Origin: G963708235 sp963708235
GTDB taxonomy: Bacteria > Actinomycetota > Acidimicrobiia > Spongiisociales > UBA5794
Assembly: GCA_963708235.1 (NCBI GenBank)
Contig: OY970200.1
Coordinates: 682,001 to 746,000, forward strand
DNA length: 64,000 nucleotides
Reading direction: 5' to 3'
The notes under the pieces: model-generated
The model's input: only the letters and a program-made list of their open reading frames with translations
What the model was told of the DNA's origin: nothing
Database searches by the model: none
Part shown: positions 47,966-56,794 of the stretch, one piece after another
Numbering within the stretch: position 1 is the first letter of the stretch
How the letters are laid out: every line of letters begins with the position of its first letter
Made by a program: the position numbers and the translations under genes

Positions 47966-50641
47966 TCACCGATCGGTCGGCGTCGTCGGGGAACCTCCCT
48001 CAGATCGCCTGGACCCACCCCCATTCTTGGCTTCCGTCCGGGCCACCGCTTCGTCGCGGGTGGCGACCCCCAGCTTGGCCAGGATCGCCGAGACGTGGTG
48101 CTCGACCGTCTTGCGCGAGATGAAGAGACGGTCTGCGATCTGGCGGTTCGACAGGCCGTGCTCCAGGTGATCGAGTACCTCGGATTGGCGTGGGGTGAGA
48201 CCGGCCGGATGTCGACGCGTGCTCGGATGTGGACCACGGGGCACCGCCGTGATCCCGGCTTCCCGCAGTCTGGATCGCACCATGCGCTCCACCGGGCGAG
48301 CACCGAGGTCGATCAAGACGTCGAGCGCCCGGAGCATGCCGTCTCCGTCGCCATCGGCGAGCGCCAGCGCCTCCTCGTAGGGGCAGCCGATGCTGCGCCA
48401 GGTGTCGGCTGCGGCCTCCAAATTCCCCGCCATGTGCTGCGCAAACGGCACCGCGGCAAGCGGCGGCGGCCACCCGGTGGGTGAGGCGTCGATGCCTCCG
48501 TTGCGCCACAGCCAGAACCCGATCTCGCCCTGAGCCCAGGGGCTGTCGGTGGCGAGCGCCTCCTCGTAGGGGCCTGTCAGTATCTCGACGGCCTCGTCCG
48601 ACCTGTTCCGCAACCAGTACAGCTCGGCCAGCCCACATAGCGCCGGCCACCGGTGTTGCAGCTCGGCGTGTGCGGCGACCTCGAGCGATGCACGCAGAGC
48701 CTCCTCCGCACCCGGATCGCCGCGCCGCACCCTGACCCGTCCCAGGACACCGAAAGCCGTGATCGGCGATATCCTCGCCGTCTGCCTGTCGGCGGCGATG
48801 ACCTTCTCGGCGAGCGCCACCGCCTCGTCCCAGAGACCCTGCTCGAACGCGATCCGCGCCAACCAGGCCGTGGCATAGGCGATGATGTAGTCCTCATCCT
48901 TGCGCCGGCCCACTTCGATGCACCGCTCCAGCCATTCCTTGGCCTGCCGGTAGCGCCTGATCTCCCCGCCAGCCGTGCCCAGCATCCCCAGTGCGAGGGG
49001 GCCGGTCCTGGTGTCGTCACCGCCTTCGTCGCCGGCGAGCACCTCCTCGAGGATGGTGATGCCCACATCCGAATCGCCGGTGACCATCTCGGCGGTTCCC
49101 AGCGTCACCGACGCCATGGCTTCGGCCTCGGTTGCTCCGAGTCGTCTGGCGATCGCCCAGCTCCTGGTGGCGTTGGCGATGGCCGGTTGGTGGTGCCGAG
49201 CCAGCATCTCGAGATGCCCCGCTCGGTGGAGGGCGTAGGCGAGAGGCTCGCTGTCGCCCCCGGTGTCGAGAAGGTCCACCGCTTCGGCGATTGCCTGCCG
49301 CGCCCCCATCGTGTCGCCCACCATCCACATGCCGCGTCCTACATCGGTCAACGCCAGGGCGAGCTGCGTGGTTTCACCCGCCCGTCGATGGGCCGCGACG
49401 GCGGCCCGCGCCGCATCGAGCGCCTCGTGCTGGCGATCGACGACGACGAGGGCACGTGAGAGGTCGTGGAGCAGTGCACCTCGGTCGCCGTCCGCCAGCG
49501 CATCGGCACAACCCGCCGCGGCGGAGAAGAAGGCGACGGCCTCATGGACGGCGCCCCTTCTCATGGCGAGTCGCGCTGCCGTCGGGGAGTGCTCGAGAAT
49601 CAGGGTGGCGTCGCCCGTGCGCACGGCGTGGTGGGCGATGCGGGCGAAGTCATCCGAACCTTCGGCGATGAGTAGCTCGACCATCCTCCGGTGCAGGTCG
49701 ACCCGGCGCGGCGGGGAGATCGAGAGCTCCACCGCGGCTCGTGCCAGCTCGTGGCGGAAGTGGAGCCCGGTGGCGTCGCCCATGATCGAGGAGGTGAGTA
49801 CCACCCCGGAGGTGAGGGCAGCCTCGGTGTCGACGGTCGAGGAACCGACCAGGGGGCCGAGGTACCGGGCTTCGAGGCTTCGCGGTGCGATGGAGACGGC
49901 CTCCACCACCTGACGGGCAGCAGTCCCCAATCGAGTGACCCTGGCGAGGACGGCATCCTGGATCGACACGGGGAGATCGTCACCTGCGGCGAGGATCTCG
50001 CTGACGAAGAACGCGTTGCCGCCCGTAACCCGGTGCAGCTGCTCGGCGGCGACACCGCTGCCTGCGGCCAGCGTCGTCACCGCATCGAGCGACAGCGGCT
50101 CGATCGCGAGCCGCAGCACCGAACGGCGGTTGCTCGCCAGATCACCGAGAACCCGGCGGAGCGGGTGGTCGGGTCGGAGTTCGTCGTCGCGGTAGGTGAC
50201 GACGACGAGGGCGTTGCTGTCATCGATGCGCCTGCCGAGGTAGCGGAGCAGGTCGAGCGTTGCCTCGTCGGCCCAGTGGACGTCCTCGACGACGAGCAGC
50301 GTCGGCCGGATCGTGCCCTTCAACCGGCGCAGCAGCACGGCGAACAGGTCGTAGGGCTCGGCGTCCTCACCGACCAGGTCGGAGAGACCGGACTCGGGGT
50401 CGGTGGCGATGTCGAGCAGCGGGCTCAGCGGCCGCGGGGTGCCCAGCGGGTCGCAGCCACCGGCCAGGACCAGGGCGCGCCGACCCGCCCGCCGGGCGAG
50501 CTCTCTCACCACGGATGTCTTGCCGGACCCGGCCTCGCCGCCGAGGAACACGAGGCGGCCGCCGGTCACGGTGGCGTCGAGGAGCAGCCGAGACATCTCG
50601 TCCAGGACGGTGTCGCGCTCGAGCAGGTTCGAATCGACCAT
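47966..50641 (-). CDS. LAL-type LuxR transcriptional regulator (ATPase-TPR-HTH)
   Basis: Large STAND-type regulator of 891 residues. An N-terminal AAA-like ATPase (Walker A GGEAGSGKTS at about residues 34-43, Walker B TLLVVEDVHWADE) is followed by a winged-helix/TPR-like helical region (residues about 230-780) and a C-terminal LuxR helix-turn-helix (LTPRQSEVLDHLEHGLSNRQ, FISRKTVEHHVSAILAKLGV). An inducer would bind the helical region. TATGTT (minus, 50683-50678) is a likely -10. Its target may be the DUF4242 pair next to it. Confidence 0.92.
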   Translation of the reverse strand: MVDSNLLERDTVLDEMSRLLLDATVTGGRLVFLGGEAGSGKTSVVRELARRAGRRALVLAGGCDPLGTPRPLSPLLDIATDPESGLSDLVGEDAEPYDLFAVLLRRLKGTIRPTLLVVEDVHWADEATLDLLRYLGRRIDDSNALVVVTYRDDELRPDHPLRRVLGDLASNRRSVLRLAIEPLSLDAVTTLAAGSGVAAEQLHRVTGGNAFFVSEILAAGDDLPVSIQDAVLARVTRLGTAARQVVEAVSIAPRSLEARYLGPLVGSSTVDTEAALTSGVVLTSSIMGDATGLHFRHELARAAVELSISPPRRVDLHRRMVELLIAEGSDDFARIAHHAVRTGDATLILEHSPTAARLAMRRGAVHEAVAFFSAAAGCADALADGDRGALLHDLSRALVVVDRQHEALDAARAAVAAHRRAGETTQLALALTDVGRGMWMVGDTMGARQAIAEAVDLLDTGGDSEPLAYALHRAGHLEMLARHHQPAIANATRSWAIARRLGATEAEAMASVTLGTAEMVTGDSDVGITILEEVLAGDEGGDDTRTGPLALGMLGTAGGEIRRYRQAKEWLERCIEVGRRKDEDYIIAYATAWLARIAFEQGLWDEAVALAEKVIAADRQTARISPITAFGVLGRVRVRRGDPGAEEALRASLEVAAHAELQHRWPALCGLAELYWLRNRSDEAVEILTGPYEEALATDSPWAQGEIGFWLWRNGGIDASPTGWPPPLAAVPFAQHMAGNLEAAADTWRSIGCPYEEALALADGDGDGMLRALDVLIDLGARPVERMVRSRLREAGITAVPRGPHPSTRRHPAGLTPRQSEVLDHLEHGLSNRQIADRLFISRKTVEHHVSAILAKLGVATRDEAVARTEAKNGGGSRRSEGGSPTTPTDR

Positions 50642-50691
50642 CGGGTCCTCCGCAGGAAACCCAGACCCTCCGCGGTGAACATAGCTCGGCG

Positions 50692-50706
50692 ATTCATGCC
50701 ATGAAT
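50692..50706. promoter_or_regulatory. Palindrome upstream of the LAL regulator gene
   Basis: ATTCATG-C-CATGAAT, a perfect 7-bp inverted repeat with one central base, lies 51-65 bases before the LAL start codon, about where a -35 region would be. It may be an operator for autoregulation; nothing else supports this. Confidence 0.35.
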
Positions 50707-50745
50707 GGGTGAACGCCGCAGCGGGAGGGCTCCGGGTTCAGGGGC

Positions 50746-51358
50746 TCAGGGGCGCGGGAGGGGCTCGATGGACTGCCAGCCCTCGTCGGGGGGGCGGCCG
50801 ACGACCATCTCGGCGACTTCGCGGACCATGGGGTTGCGGTCGTCGGTGGCGGTGCGGAGGGCGGGCTCGATGTCGGGGTGGTCGAAGACGGTGAGGGCGA
50901 CCACGGCGCGGCGTCGCACCTGGGGTGGACCCTTGGCAAGTGCGGTGAGGAGCCCGGGGATCGCCTGCGGGTCGCCGATGGCGCCGAGGGCGGCGACGGC
51001 GGCTTCCTGGACCAGTTTGTCGGGGTGAGTGACGACGGCGTCGAGCAGCCAGGGCACGGCCTCGACGGCCTCGATCTCACCGAGGGCGGTGACGGCCGCC
51101 TCGACCACCCGCACGTCCGGATCCGTCAGCGCCGACGTCACCAGATCCACGGCCGAGCTTCCCGGCGCCGCCGAGGATCTCGACCGCCTCGGCGCGCACC
51201 GAGGGTTCGGAGTCGGCACTGGCCAGGGATCGCACCGCTTCGAACACCGCAGGCTCGGTGACCCGACCAGCGAGCAACGAGAGGCCGAGGCGCCGGTCGG
51301 CGGGTTGCGGGGCGGTGAGAGCCGCCACCGGGTCGGCGAGTACTTCGGAAGGATCCAT
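50746..51358 (-). CDS. HEAT-repeat protein, interrupted by a +1 frameshift
   Basis: A protein of about 204 residues made of five HEAT/PBS-lyase-like helical repeats: RRLGLSLLAGRVTEPAVFEA, PSVRAEAVEILGG, DVRVVEAAVTALGEIEAVEA, KLVQEAAVAALGAIGDPQAI, VRRRAVVALTVFDHPDIEPA. Ignoring one extra base at 51159/51160 joins the first frame (ending ILGGAG) to the second (SSAVDLVTSALTDPDV) at a repeat boundary and gives 204 codons. HEAT proteins are scaffolds; the partner is unknown. The ribosome site before 51358 is weak, so the start is uncertain. Confidence 0.78.
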
Positions 51359-51436
51359 CGGGACGGAGGCTACTGCCGGTTGCTGGCGCTGGTCGTGCGG
51401 CCGGTTCCTACGGGACGCCGTCTGCTGCCGGCCCGT

Positions 51437-51532
51437 CCTGCGGTTTCGGGCCTGCGGTTTCGGGCCTGCGGTTTCCTGCGGTTTCGGGCCTGCGGTTTCG
51501 GCCGGGACCGAGCTCGGGCCTGCGGTCTCGGT
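51437..51532. repeat. 14-bp tandem repeat upstream of the HEAT gene
   Basis: CCTGCGGTTTCGGG begins at 51437, 51451, 51475 and 51489, with a shortened unit at 51465-51474 and a degenerate one near 51519. It fills part of the 406-base gene-free region 51359-51764 between divergent genes. No gene is supported there. Confidence 0.8.
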
Positions 51533-51764
51533 CTGACCGAGCGGGACCTGCGTGGCAGGAGCGGGGCGATGGTCCGCTGATCCGGGAGGCCATCGTCGGT
51601 CTCTGGGGAGGCTCAGCCCGGAACGGTCGGCGTTCCCATCGGTCGTGCAGTGACGCGTGCGGGGGTCGGTGGCCGATCTGCCAAGATTCCGGGAACCAAC
51701 CCCACCCTCGGATCGACTGAGGGGGTGAGTGCGCAGTTCGTTCGGGTTCGAGGAGGCAAAGGTC

Positions 51765-52358
51765 ATGGAGCGTCGCCGTCCGTCCAATCATGCGGTGCCC
51801 GGTACGGCTATCCGATCTCGGGGACTCCCGATCCGAAGGGTGCGGCTCGTTGCCGTCGTGGCGGTTGCCATCCTCGGTCTCGGCGCCTGCGGCGGCGATG
51901 ACGGCGACGGGATTTCCGTCGACGGGGCCTGGGCGCGGACCAGTCCGGCCATGGCCGAGGTCGGTGCGGCCTATATGGAGCTGAGCAGCTCTGCAGGCGA
52001 TCGCCTGATTCGGGCCACGGTCGATCCCGGGATCGCCGCCTTCGTCGAGCTTCACGAAACGGTGGCGGCCGGCACTGGTGATGACTCCGACGGTGACGAC
52101 TCCGACGGTCACGCCGACGGCGACGATCACGGGGACGCCGGTGAGATGGAGGGGATGGGTGCGATGGAGATGCGTCAGGTCTCCGGCATCGACATCCCTG
52201 CCGGCGGGACGGTGGCACTCGAACCCGGTGGGCTCCATGTGATGCTGATCGGACTGGCGGCGCCGCTGGAACTGGATCAGACCTTCGATCTCACCCTCGA
52301 GTTCGAGAACGCCGGTGAGCAGGTGGTGCAGGTCCAGGTGCGCGACGACCGTCCCTGA
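51765..52358 (+). CDS. PCu(A)C-type copper chaperone lipoprotein
   Basis: Extracytoplasmic copper carrier of 197 residues; signal segment VAVVAVAILGLGACGG has a lipobox. The cupredoxin-like domain shows GAWARTSPAMAEVGAAYMEL, FVELHETV (His ligand) and GGLHVMLIGL (His and Met ligands). Between them is an unusual acidic insert rich in Asp, His, Met and Gly (DDSDGHADGDDHGDAGEM and MGAMEM) of about 32 residues. PCu(A)C proteins load the CuA site of cytochrome oxidase. AGGAGG lies eight bases before the ATG. Confidence 0.88.
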   Translation: MERRRPSNHAVPGTAIRSRGLPIRRVRLVAVVAVAILGLGACGGDDGDGISVDGAWARTSPAMAEVGAAYMELSSSAGDRLIRATVDPGIAAFVELHETVAAGTGDDSDGDDSDGHADGDDHGDAGEMEGMGAMEMRQVSGIDIPAGGTVALEPGGLHVMLIGLAAPLELDQTFDLTLEFENAGEQVVQVQVRDDRP

Positions 52359-52416
52359 CGGACCACAAGGGGAGTCGTCGCCGACGTTCGATCGCGGAAT
52401 GAGCGTTTCGCCCTCC

Positions 52417-52442
52417 ACAAACGAACGTTCGTTTGTTATCCT
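52417..52442 (+). promoter_or_regulatory. paa operon operator and -10 (PaaR-type palindrome)
   Basis: ACAAACGAACGTTCGTTTGT (52417-52436) is a perfect 20-bp palindrome immediately followed by TATCCT (52437-52442), which ends six bases before the paaA ATG. A TetR dimer bound here would block RNA polymerase. Its -35 region lies inside the palindrome. PaaR (56186) in the same operon is the likely ligand-responsive repressor. Confidence 0.82.
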
Positions 52443-52448
52443 CGAGGT

Positions 52449-53429
52449 ATGAGCGCCACAGCCGATCCCGCCGTCATCGAAGCTGACACCAGCGTCGAAC
52501 AGGAGCGTTTCGACGCCACCATCGCCGCCGAGGACAAGATCGAACCCAAAGACTGGATGCCGGAGGCGTACCGCAAGACGCTGATCCGTCAGATCGCCCA
52601 ACATGCCCACTCCGAGATCATCGGGATGCAGCCGGAAGGCAACTGGATCACCAGAGCGCCCTCGCTGCACCGCAAGGCGATCCTGATGGCCAAGGTCCAG
52701 GACGAGGCCGGACACGGGTTGTATCTCTACTCCGCCGCCGAGACGCTCGGGATCACCCGCGACGAGATGATGGAGTTGCTCCACCAGGGCCGTCACAAGT
52801 ATTCGTCGATCTTCAACTATCCGACGCTGAGCTGGGCCGATATGGGCGCCATCGGGTGGCTCGTCGACGGCGCCGCCATCACCAACCAGGTGATGCTGAC
52901 CCGCTCCTCCTACGGTCCCTATGCCCGGGCGATGGTCCGGATCTGCAAGGAGGAGTCGTTCCACCAGCGGCAGGGCTACGAGATCATGATCAAGCTCTGC
53001 AACGGTTCGCCCGAACAGAAGGCCATGGCCCAGGATGCGCTCGACCGGTGGTGGTGGCCCTCGCTGATGATGTTCGGCCCCCATGACTCCGCCTCGACGC
53101 ACACCGAGCAGTCGATGCAGTGGAAGATCAAGCGGATCTCCAACGACGACCTCCGTCAGTCGTTCGTCGACATGACCGTGCCCCAGGCCGACTACCTCGG
53201 GCTCACCATCCCCGATCCCGAGTTGCACTGGAACGGGGAACGCGGGCACTACGACTTCGGCGAGATCGACTGGGACGAGTTCTGGGCCGTCGTCAAGGGC
53301 AACGGGCCGATGAACCGGGAGCGGATCGAGCACAAGGTCGCCGCATGGGAAGAGGGGGCCTGGGTCCGTGAAGCGGCCGCCGCCCACGCCCGCAAGCAGC
53401 AGCAGCGGTCGCTCGCTGCCGCATCCTGA
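52449..53429 (+). CDS. paaA: 1,2-phenylacetyl-CoA epoxidase, catalytic subunit A
   Basis: Di-iron oxygenase that epoxidises the ring of phenylacetyl-CoA. Iron ligands lie in KVQDEAGHGLYLYSAAETLG and CKEESFHQRQGYEIM (ExxH motifs); NWITRAPSLHRKA and HDSASTHTEQSMQWKIKR are conserved. At 326 residues it is of usual length. The ATG is six bases from the -10, so translation may be leaderless, although GAGG is close. First gene of the paa operon. Confidence 0.96.
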   Translation: MSATADPAVIEADTSVEQERFDATIAAEDKIEPKDWMPEAYRKTLIRQIAQHAHSEIIGMQPEGNWITRAPSLHRKAILMAKVQDEAGHGLYLYSAAETLGITRDEMMELLHQGRHKYSSIFNYPTLSWADMGAIGWLVDGAAITNQVMLTRSSYGPYARAMVRICKEESFHQRQGYEIMIKLCNGSPEQKAMAQDALDRWWWPSLMMFGPHDSASTHTEQSMQWKIKRISNDDLRQSFVDMTVPQADYLGLTIPDPELHWNGERGHYDFGEIDWDEFWAVVKGNGPMNRERIEHKVAAWEEGAWVREAAAAHARKQQQRSLAAAS

Positions 53430-53438
53430 GGAGCCGCC

Positions 53439-53783
53439 ATGACCTACGAAGTGCCCCTTGCCCCCGGTGAATCCACAGATTTCGCCACCTCCGCCGATAC
53501 CTCGGTCGATGCGTGGCCGATGTGGGAGGTGTTCGTCCGTCAGCGCCGCGGTCTGAACCATGTGCATGTCGGCAGCCTGCACGCTCCCGATGCGGAGACG
53601 GCACTGCTCAACGCCCGAGATGTGTACACCCGGCGTCTCGAAGGGGTCAGTGTGTGGGTGGTGCCCGCTACCGAGGTGTGGTCGTTCGATCCTGACGACG
53701 CCGACGTCTACTTCGAGTCCAACGAGAAGGACTACCGACACGCCACCCACTACGAGATCCCCGACGAAGTGGGGCACATGTGA
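53439..53783 (+). CDS. paaB: 1,2-phenylacetyl-CoA epoxidase subunit B
   Basis: Small bridging subunit of the epoxidase. The core WEVFVRQRRGLNHVHVGSLH, ALLNARDVYTRR and GVSVWVVPATEVW is typical, with a 25-residue N-terminal extension (114 residues against about 95). It overlaps paaC by GTGA. Confidence 0.94.
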   Translation: MTYEVPLAPGESTDFATSADTSVDAWPMWEVFVRQRRGLNHVHVGSLHAPDAETALLNARDVYTRRLEGVSVWVVPATEVWSFDPDDADVYFESNEKDYRHATHYEIPDEVGHM

Positions 53784-54583
53784 GTGGAGACCCCGTCGTC
53801 GCCGCTCCGCCCCAGGGGGTGCCGGTCCCGGAACGCGACGCCCAGACCGCCTATCTGCTGCGTCACGGCGACGACAACCTGATCCTGGCGCAGCGGCTCG
53901 GGGAGTGGATCTCGCACGGCCCCGATCTCGAGCAGGACATCGCCATCGGCAACTTCGCCCTCGACCACCTCGGTCAGGCGCGGAGCCTGCTCAGCCGGGC
54001 CGCCGAACTCGAGGCGAAGGGTCGCTCCGAGGACGACCTGGCGTTCCTGCGCTCCGAACGCGAGTTCACCAACCTGCTGCTGGTGGAGCAGCCCAACGGA
54101 GACTTCGCCTCCACCATGGTCCGCCAACTCTTCATCGACGCCTACCAGGTGCCGCTGTGGGAAGCGCTGACGGCGTCGGCCGACGAGACCCTCGCCGGGG
54201 TTGCCGGTAAGGCCGTCAAGGAGGCCCGCTACCACCTGCGGCATTCGACGGCATGGGTGATCCGGCTCGGTGACGGCACCGAGGAGAGCCATCGCCGCAC
54301 CCAGGATGCCGTCGATGCGTTGTGGCGTTTCACCGGCGAACTATTCGCCGCCGACGACGTGGACCGGACCATGGTCGAGGCCGGCATCGCTACCGACCCG
54401 GCGGCGATCCGCCCCATCTGGGACGCCACCGTCGATGCCGTGTTCGTCGAGGCGACCCTGGACCGTCCCGAGGACGGCTACGAACGTCACGGTGGTCGCA
54501 GCGGGTTCCACACCGACCATCTCGGTCACCTCCTACCGGAGATGCAGTGGATGCACCGCACCTACCCGGGGCTGGAATGGTGA
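53780..54583 (+). CDS. paaC: 1,2-phenylacetyl-CoA epoxidase subunit C
   Basis: Structural, ferritin-like partner of PaaA, 267 residues. LRHGDDNLILAQRLGEWIS and GNFALDHLGQARSLL, then KEARYHLRHSTAWVIRLGDG and a C-terminal HTDHLGHLLPEMQWMHRTYP. Catalytic di-iron ligands are largely lost in this subunit, as known for PaaC. GTG start overlaps paaB; stop overlaps paaD. Confidence 0.94.
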   Translation: MSGDPVVAAPPQGVPVPERDAQTAYLLRHGDDNLILAQRLGEWISHGPDLEQDIAIGNFALDHLGQARSLLSRAAELEAKGRSEDDLAFLRSEREFTNLLLVEQPNGDFASTMVRQLFIDAYQVPLWEALTASADETLAGVAGKAVKEARYHLRHSTAWVIRLGDGTEESHRRTQDAVDALWRFTGELFAADDVDRTMVEAGIATDPAAIRPIWDATVDAVFVEATLDRPEDGYERHGGRSGFHTDHLGHLLPEMQWMHRTYPGLEW

Positions 54584-55113
54584 GCGCCGCCACGCTGACC
54601 CCACCGCGGGAGGTCGCCGCCTCGGTGGCCGACCCCGAGATCCCGGTGATCACCATCGACGATCTCGGCATCCTGCGCGACGTCGACATCGAGGGCGACC
54701 GGGTGGTGGTGACGATCACCCCCACCTACAGCGGCTGCCCGGCGATGCACCAGATCTCCGACGATGTGGTCGCATCGCTCAACCGGGCCGGTTATCCGGA
54801 TGTCGAGATCCGCACCGTGCTGGCACCGGCCTGGTCGACCGACTGGATCTCGGCCGAGGGCCGGGCCAAGCTCGAGGCGTACGGCATTGCCCCGCCGGGA
54901 CCGGTGTCGGGTACGTCGGTTGCCACCCCGATCGCCATGGTGGGACGGCTCGCCGATCTCGCCGCCGCGCCATCCCCCGGCTCCGGGACCCGCTGCCCGC
55001 AGTGCCGGTCGACCGAGACCCGCACCGTCAGCGAGTTCGGGTCCACCGCCTGCAAGGCACTGATGGTGTGCTCGGCGTGCGGTGAGCCTTTCGATCGTTT
55101 CAAGGAGCTGTGA
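54580..55113 (+). CDS. paaD: Phenylacetate degradation protein PaaD (MIP18/DUF59 family)
   Basis: Assembly factor thought to mature iron centres of the epoxidase. The DUF59 part VADPEIPVITIDDLGILRDV and YSGCPAMHQIS is followed by a zinc-ribbon-like C-terminus (CPQCRSTET and CSACGEPF). 177 residues. GTG start overlaps the paaC stop. Confidence 0.92.
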   Translation: MSAATLTPPREVAASVADPEIPVITIDDLGILRDVDIEGDRVVVTITPTYSGCPAMHQISDDVVASLNRAGYPDVEIRTVLAPAWSTDWISAEGRAKLEAYGIAPPGPVSGTSVATPIAMVGRLADLAAAPSPGSGTRCPQCRSTETRTVSEFGSTACKALMVCSACGEPFDRFKEL

Positions 55114-56189
55114 CCGTGGCCGCCCCCGTCTTTCACACCCTGACCGTCGCCGACGTCGCCCCGCTCACCGACGACGCGGTGGCGGTGACCTTCGACGTCC
55201 CCGACGACCTCGTCGAGGACTTCCGCTATCTGCCCGGTCAGCATGTCACCGTCCGCACCACCATCGACGGCGAGGATGTGCGACGCAGCTATTCGATCTG
55301 CGCCGACGCCAGCAGCGGAACTCTCCGGGTCGGGATCAAGCGACTCGGCGGAGGTCGCTTCTCGACGTGGGCGACCTCCGGTCTGGTACCCGGAACCTCC
55401 GTCGATGTGATGCCCCCCGTCGGGGAGTTCACCATCGACCCCGATCCCGATGCGGCCAACCACTACGCCGCCGTGGTCGCCGGGAGCGGGATCACCCCGG
55501 TGATCGCCCTGGTCTCCACCACCCTCGCCTTGGAACCGGGGTCCCGCTGGACCGTGCTCTACGGCAATCGCACCGCATCGTCGGTGATGTTCCTCGAGGA
55601 GTTGGAAGCGCTCAAGGACCGCTACCGAGATCGCCTCCATCTCGTCCACGTCCTGTCGCGCGAGGACACCATCGTGCCGCTGTTCGCCGGTCGTCTCGAC
55701 GCCGGCAAGCTCAATCGGCTGTTCGACACCATCGTCGATGTGGGCTCCGTCGACCGCTGGTACCTGTGCGGTCCGTACGACATGGTGATGGGCGCCCGCA
55801 CCGTGCTCTCGGCCCGTGGCGTCGCCGACGAGGCCATCCACGACGAGCTGTTCTTCGCCGGTCCCATCGATCCCTCACAACTGCCGCCGGAACCCGAGGA
55901 CCTCGAAGGCGCCGTGACGCTGAACTTCACCCTCGAGGGTCGATCCTCGACCACCCGGATGAGCCCGGAGAGCACCATTCTCGACGCCGCCATGCGGATC
56001 CGCACCGAACTGCCTTACTCGTGCAAGGGCGGGATGTGCGCCACCTGCAAAGCCCATGTGGTGGAAGGCGAGGTGACCATGGCCAAGAACTACGCCCTGG
56101 TCGAGGAAGATCTCGCTGCCGGTTTCGTGCTGACCTGCCAGGCCCACCCGGTGACCCAGTCCGTCATCATCGACTTCGACCGCCGATGA
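55110..56189 (+). CDS. paaE: 1,2-phenylacetyl-CoA epoxidase reductase subunit
   Basis: Feeds NADPH electrons to PaaA. Domain order is FAD-binding (RRSYSICA), NAD(P)-binding (VVAGSGITPVIAL, WYLCGPYDMV) and a C-terminal 2Fe-2S plant-type ferredoxin with CKGGMCATCKAHV plus the final Cys in LTCQAHP. 359 residues. GTG overlaps the paaD stop and the stop overlaps paaR. Confidence 0.94.
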   Translation: MTVAAPVFHTLTVADVAPLTDDAVAVTFDVPDDLVEDFRYLPGQHVTVRTTIDGEDVRRSYSICADASSGTLRVGIKRLGGGRFSTWATSGLVPGTSVDVMPPVGEFTIDPDPDAANHYAAVVAGSGITPVIALVSTTLALEPGSRWTVLYGNRTASSVMFLEELEALKDRYRDRLHLVHVLSREDTIVPLFAGRLDAGKLNRLFDTIVDVGSVDRWYLCGPYDMVMGARTVLSARGVADEAIHDELFFAGPIDPSQLPPEPEDLEGAVTLNFTLEGRSSTTRMSPESTILDAAMRIRTELPYSCKGGMCATCKAHVVEGEVTMAKNYALVEEDLAAGFVLTCQAHPVTQSVIIDFDRR

Positions 56190-56758
56190 CGGTCCGCAAC
56201 AGTCGGGAGGACGTGGTCCGGGCCGCCGGGAGGCTCTTCGCCCAGCGCGGCTACCACGGCACCTCGATGAGGGACCTCGGTGGCGAGCTGGGCATGCTCG
56301 GATCGTCGCTGTATTCCCACATCGGCGGGAAAGACGAGCTGCTGTTGGAGGTGATCCGCCGCGGCGCCGACATGTTCCAGCAGGTTGCCGACGAGGCGCT
56401 CGGAGCCAAGCTGTCACCAACCGACCAGTTGCTCCGCCTCATCGAGGGTCATGTCCGGATCGTGGTCGACCACATCGACGAGTCCCGAACCTTCCTCAAC
56501 GAGGCCCGGTTCCTCGCTCCGGTCGACCATCGCACCGTGATCGAGATGCGTGACCGCTACGAGTCGGCCTACCGGAGGGTTCTGGAGCGGGGACGCCTGG
56601 CGGGGGAGTTCCCACAGGTCGATGACCCTGCGCTCACCGCCATCTTCATCCTTTCCATCCTCAACGCCGTCGACCGCTGGTACCGACCAGAGGGAACGGC
56701 CACCGCTGCCGAGCTCGCCGCCGATATCCACCGTTTCGTGCTCACCGGATTGGGCTGA
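56186..56758 (+). CDS. paaR: TetR-family regulator of the paa operon
   Basis: A 190-residue TetR repressor. The N-terminal helix-turn-helix is REDVVRAAGRLFAQRGYHGT and SMRDLGGELGMLGSSLYSH; the remainder is the ligand-binding bundle, where FLNEARFLAPVDHRTVIEMR is typical of TetR_C domains of this group. In known systems PaaR senses phenylacetyl-CoA. Embedded in the operon between paaE and paaG, it would autoregulate through the palindrome at 52417. Confidence 0.9.
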   Translation: MTVRNSREDVVRAAGRLFAQRGYHGTSMRDLGGELGMLGSSLYSHIGGKDELLLEVIRRGADMFQQVADEALGAKLSPTDQLLRLIEGHVRIVVDHIDESRTFLNEARFLAPVDHRTVIEMRDRYESAYRRVLERGRLAGEFPQVDDPALTAIFILSILNAVDRWYRPEGTATAAELAADIHRFVLTGLG

Positions 56759-56794
56759 CCAACCCCGAGCCCTTTTCGTCAACCCGGAGGGACC

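Noticed and set aside
51437..51501. CRISPR-like direct repeats
   Set aside because: Head-to-tail 14-bp units without spacers and no cas genes.
51408..53777. 789-codon minus-strand frame across paaA and paaB
   Set aside because: Plus-strand PaaA/PaaB are unmistakable; the antisense frame has biased His/Gly/Val composition and no domain.
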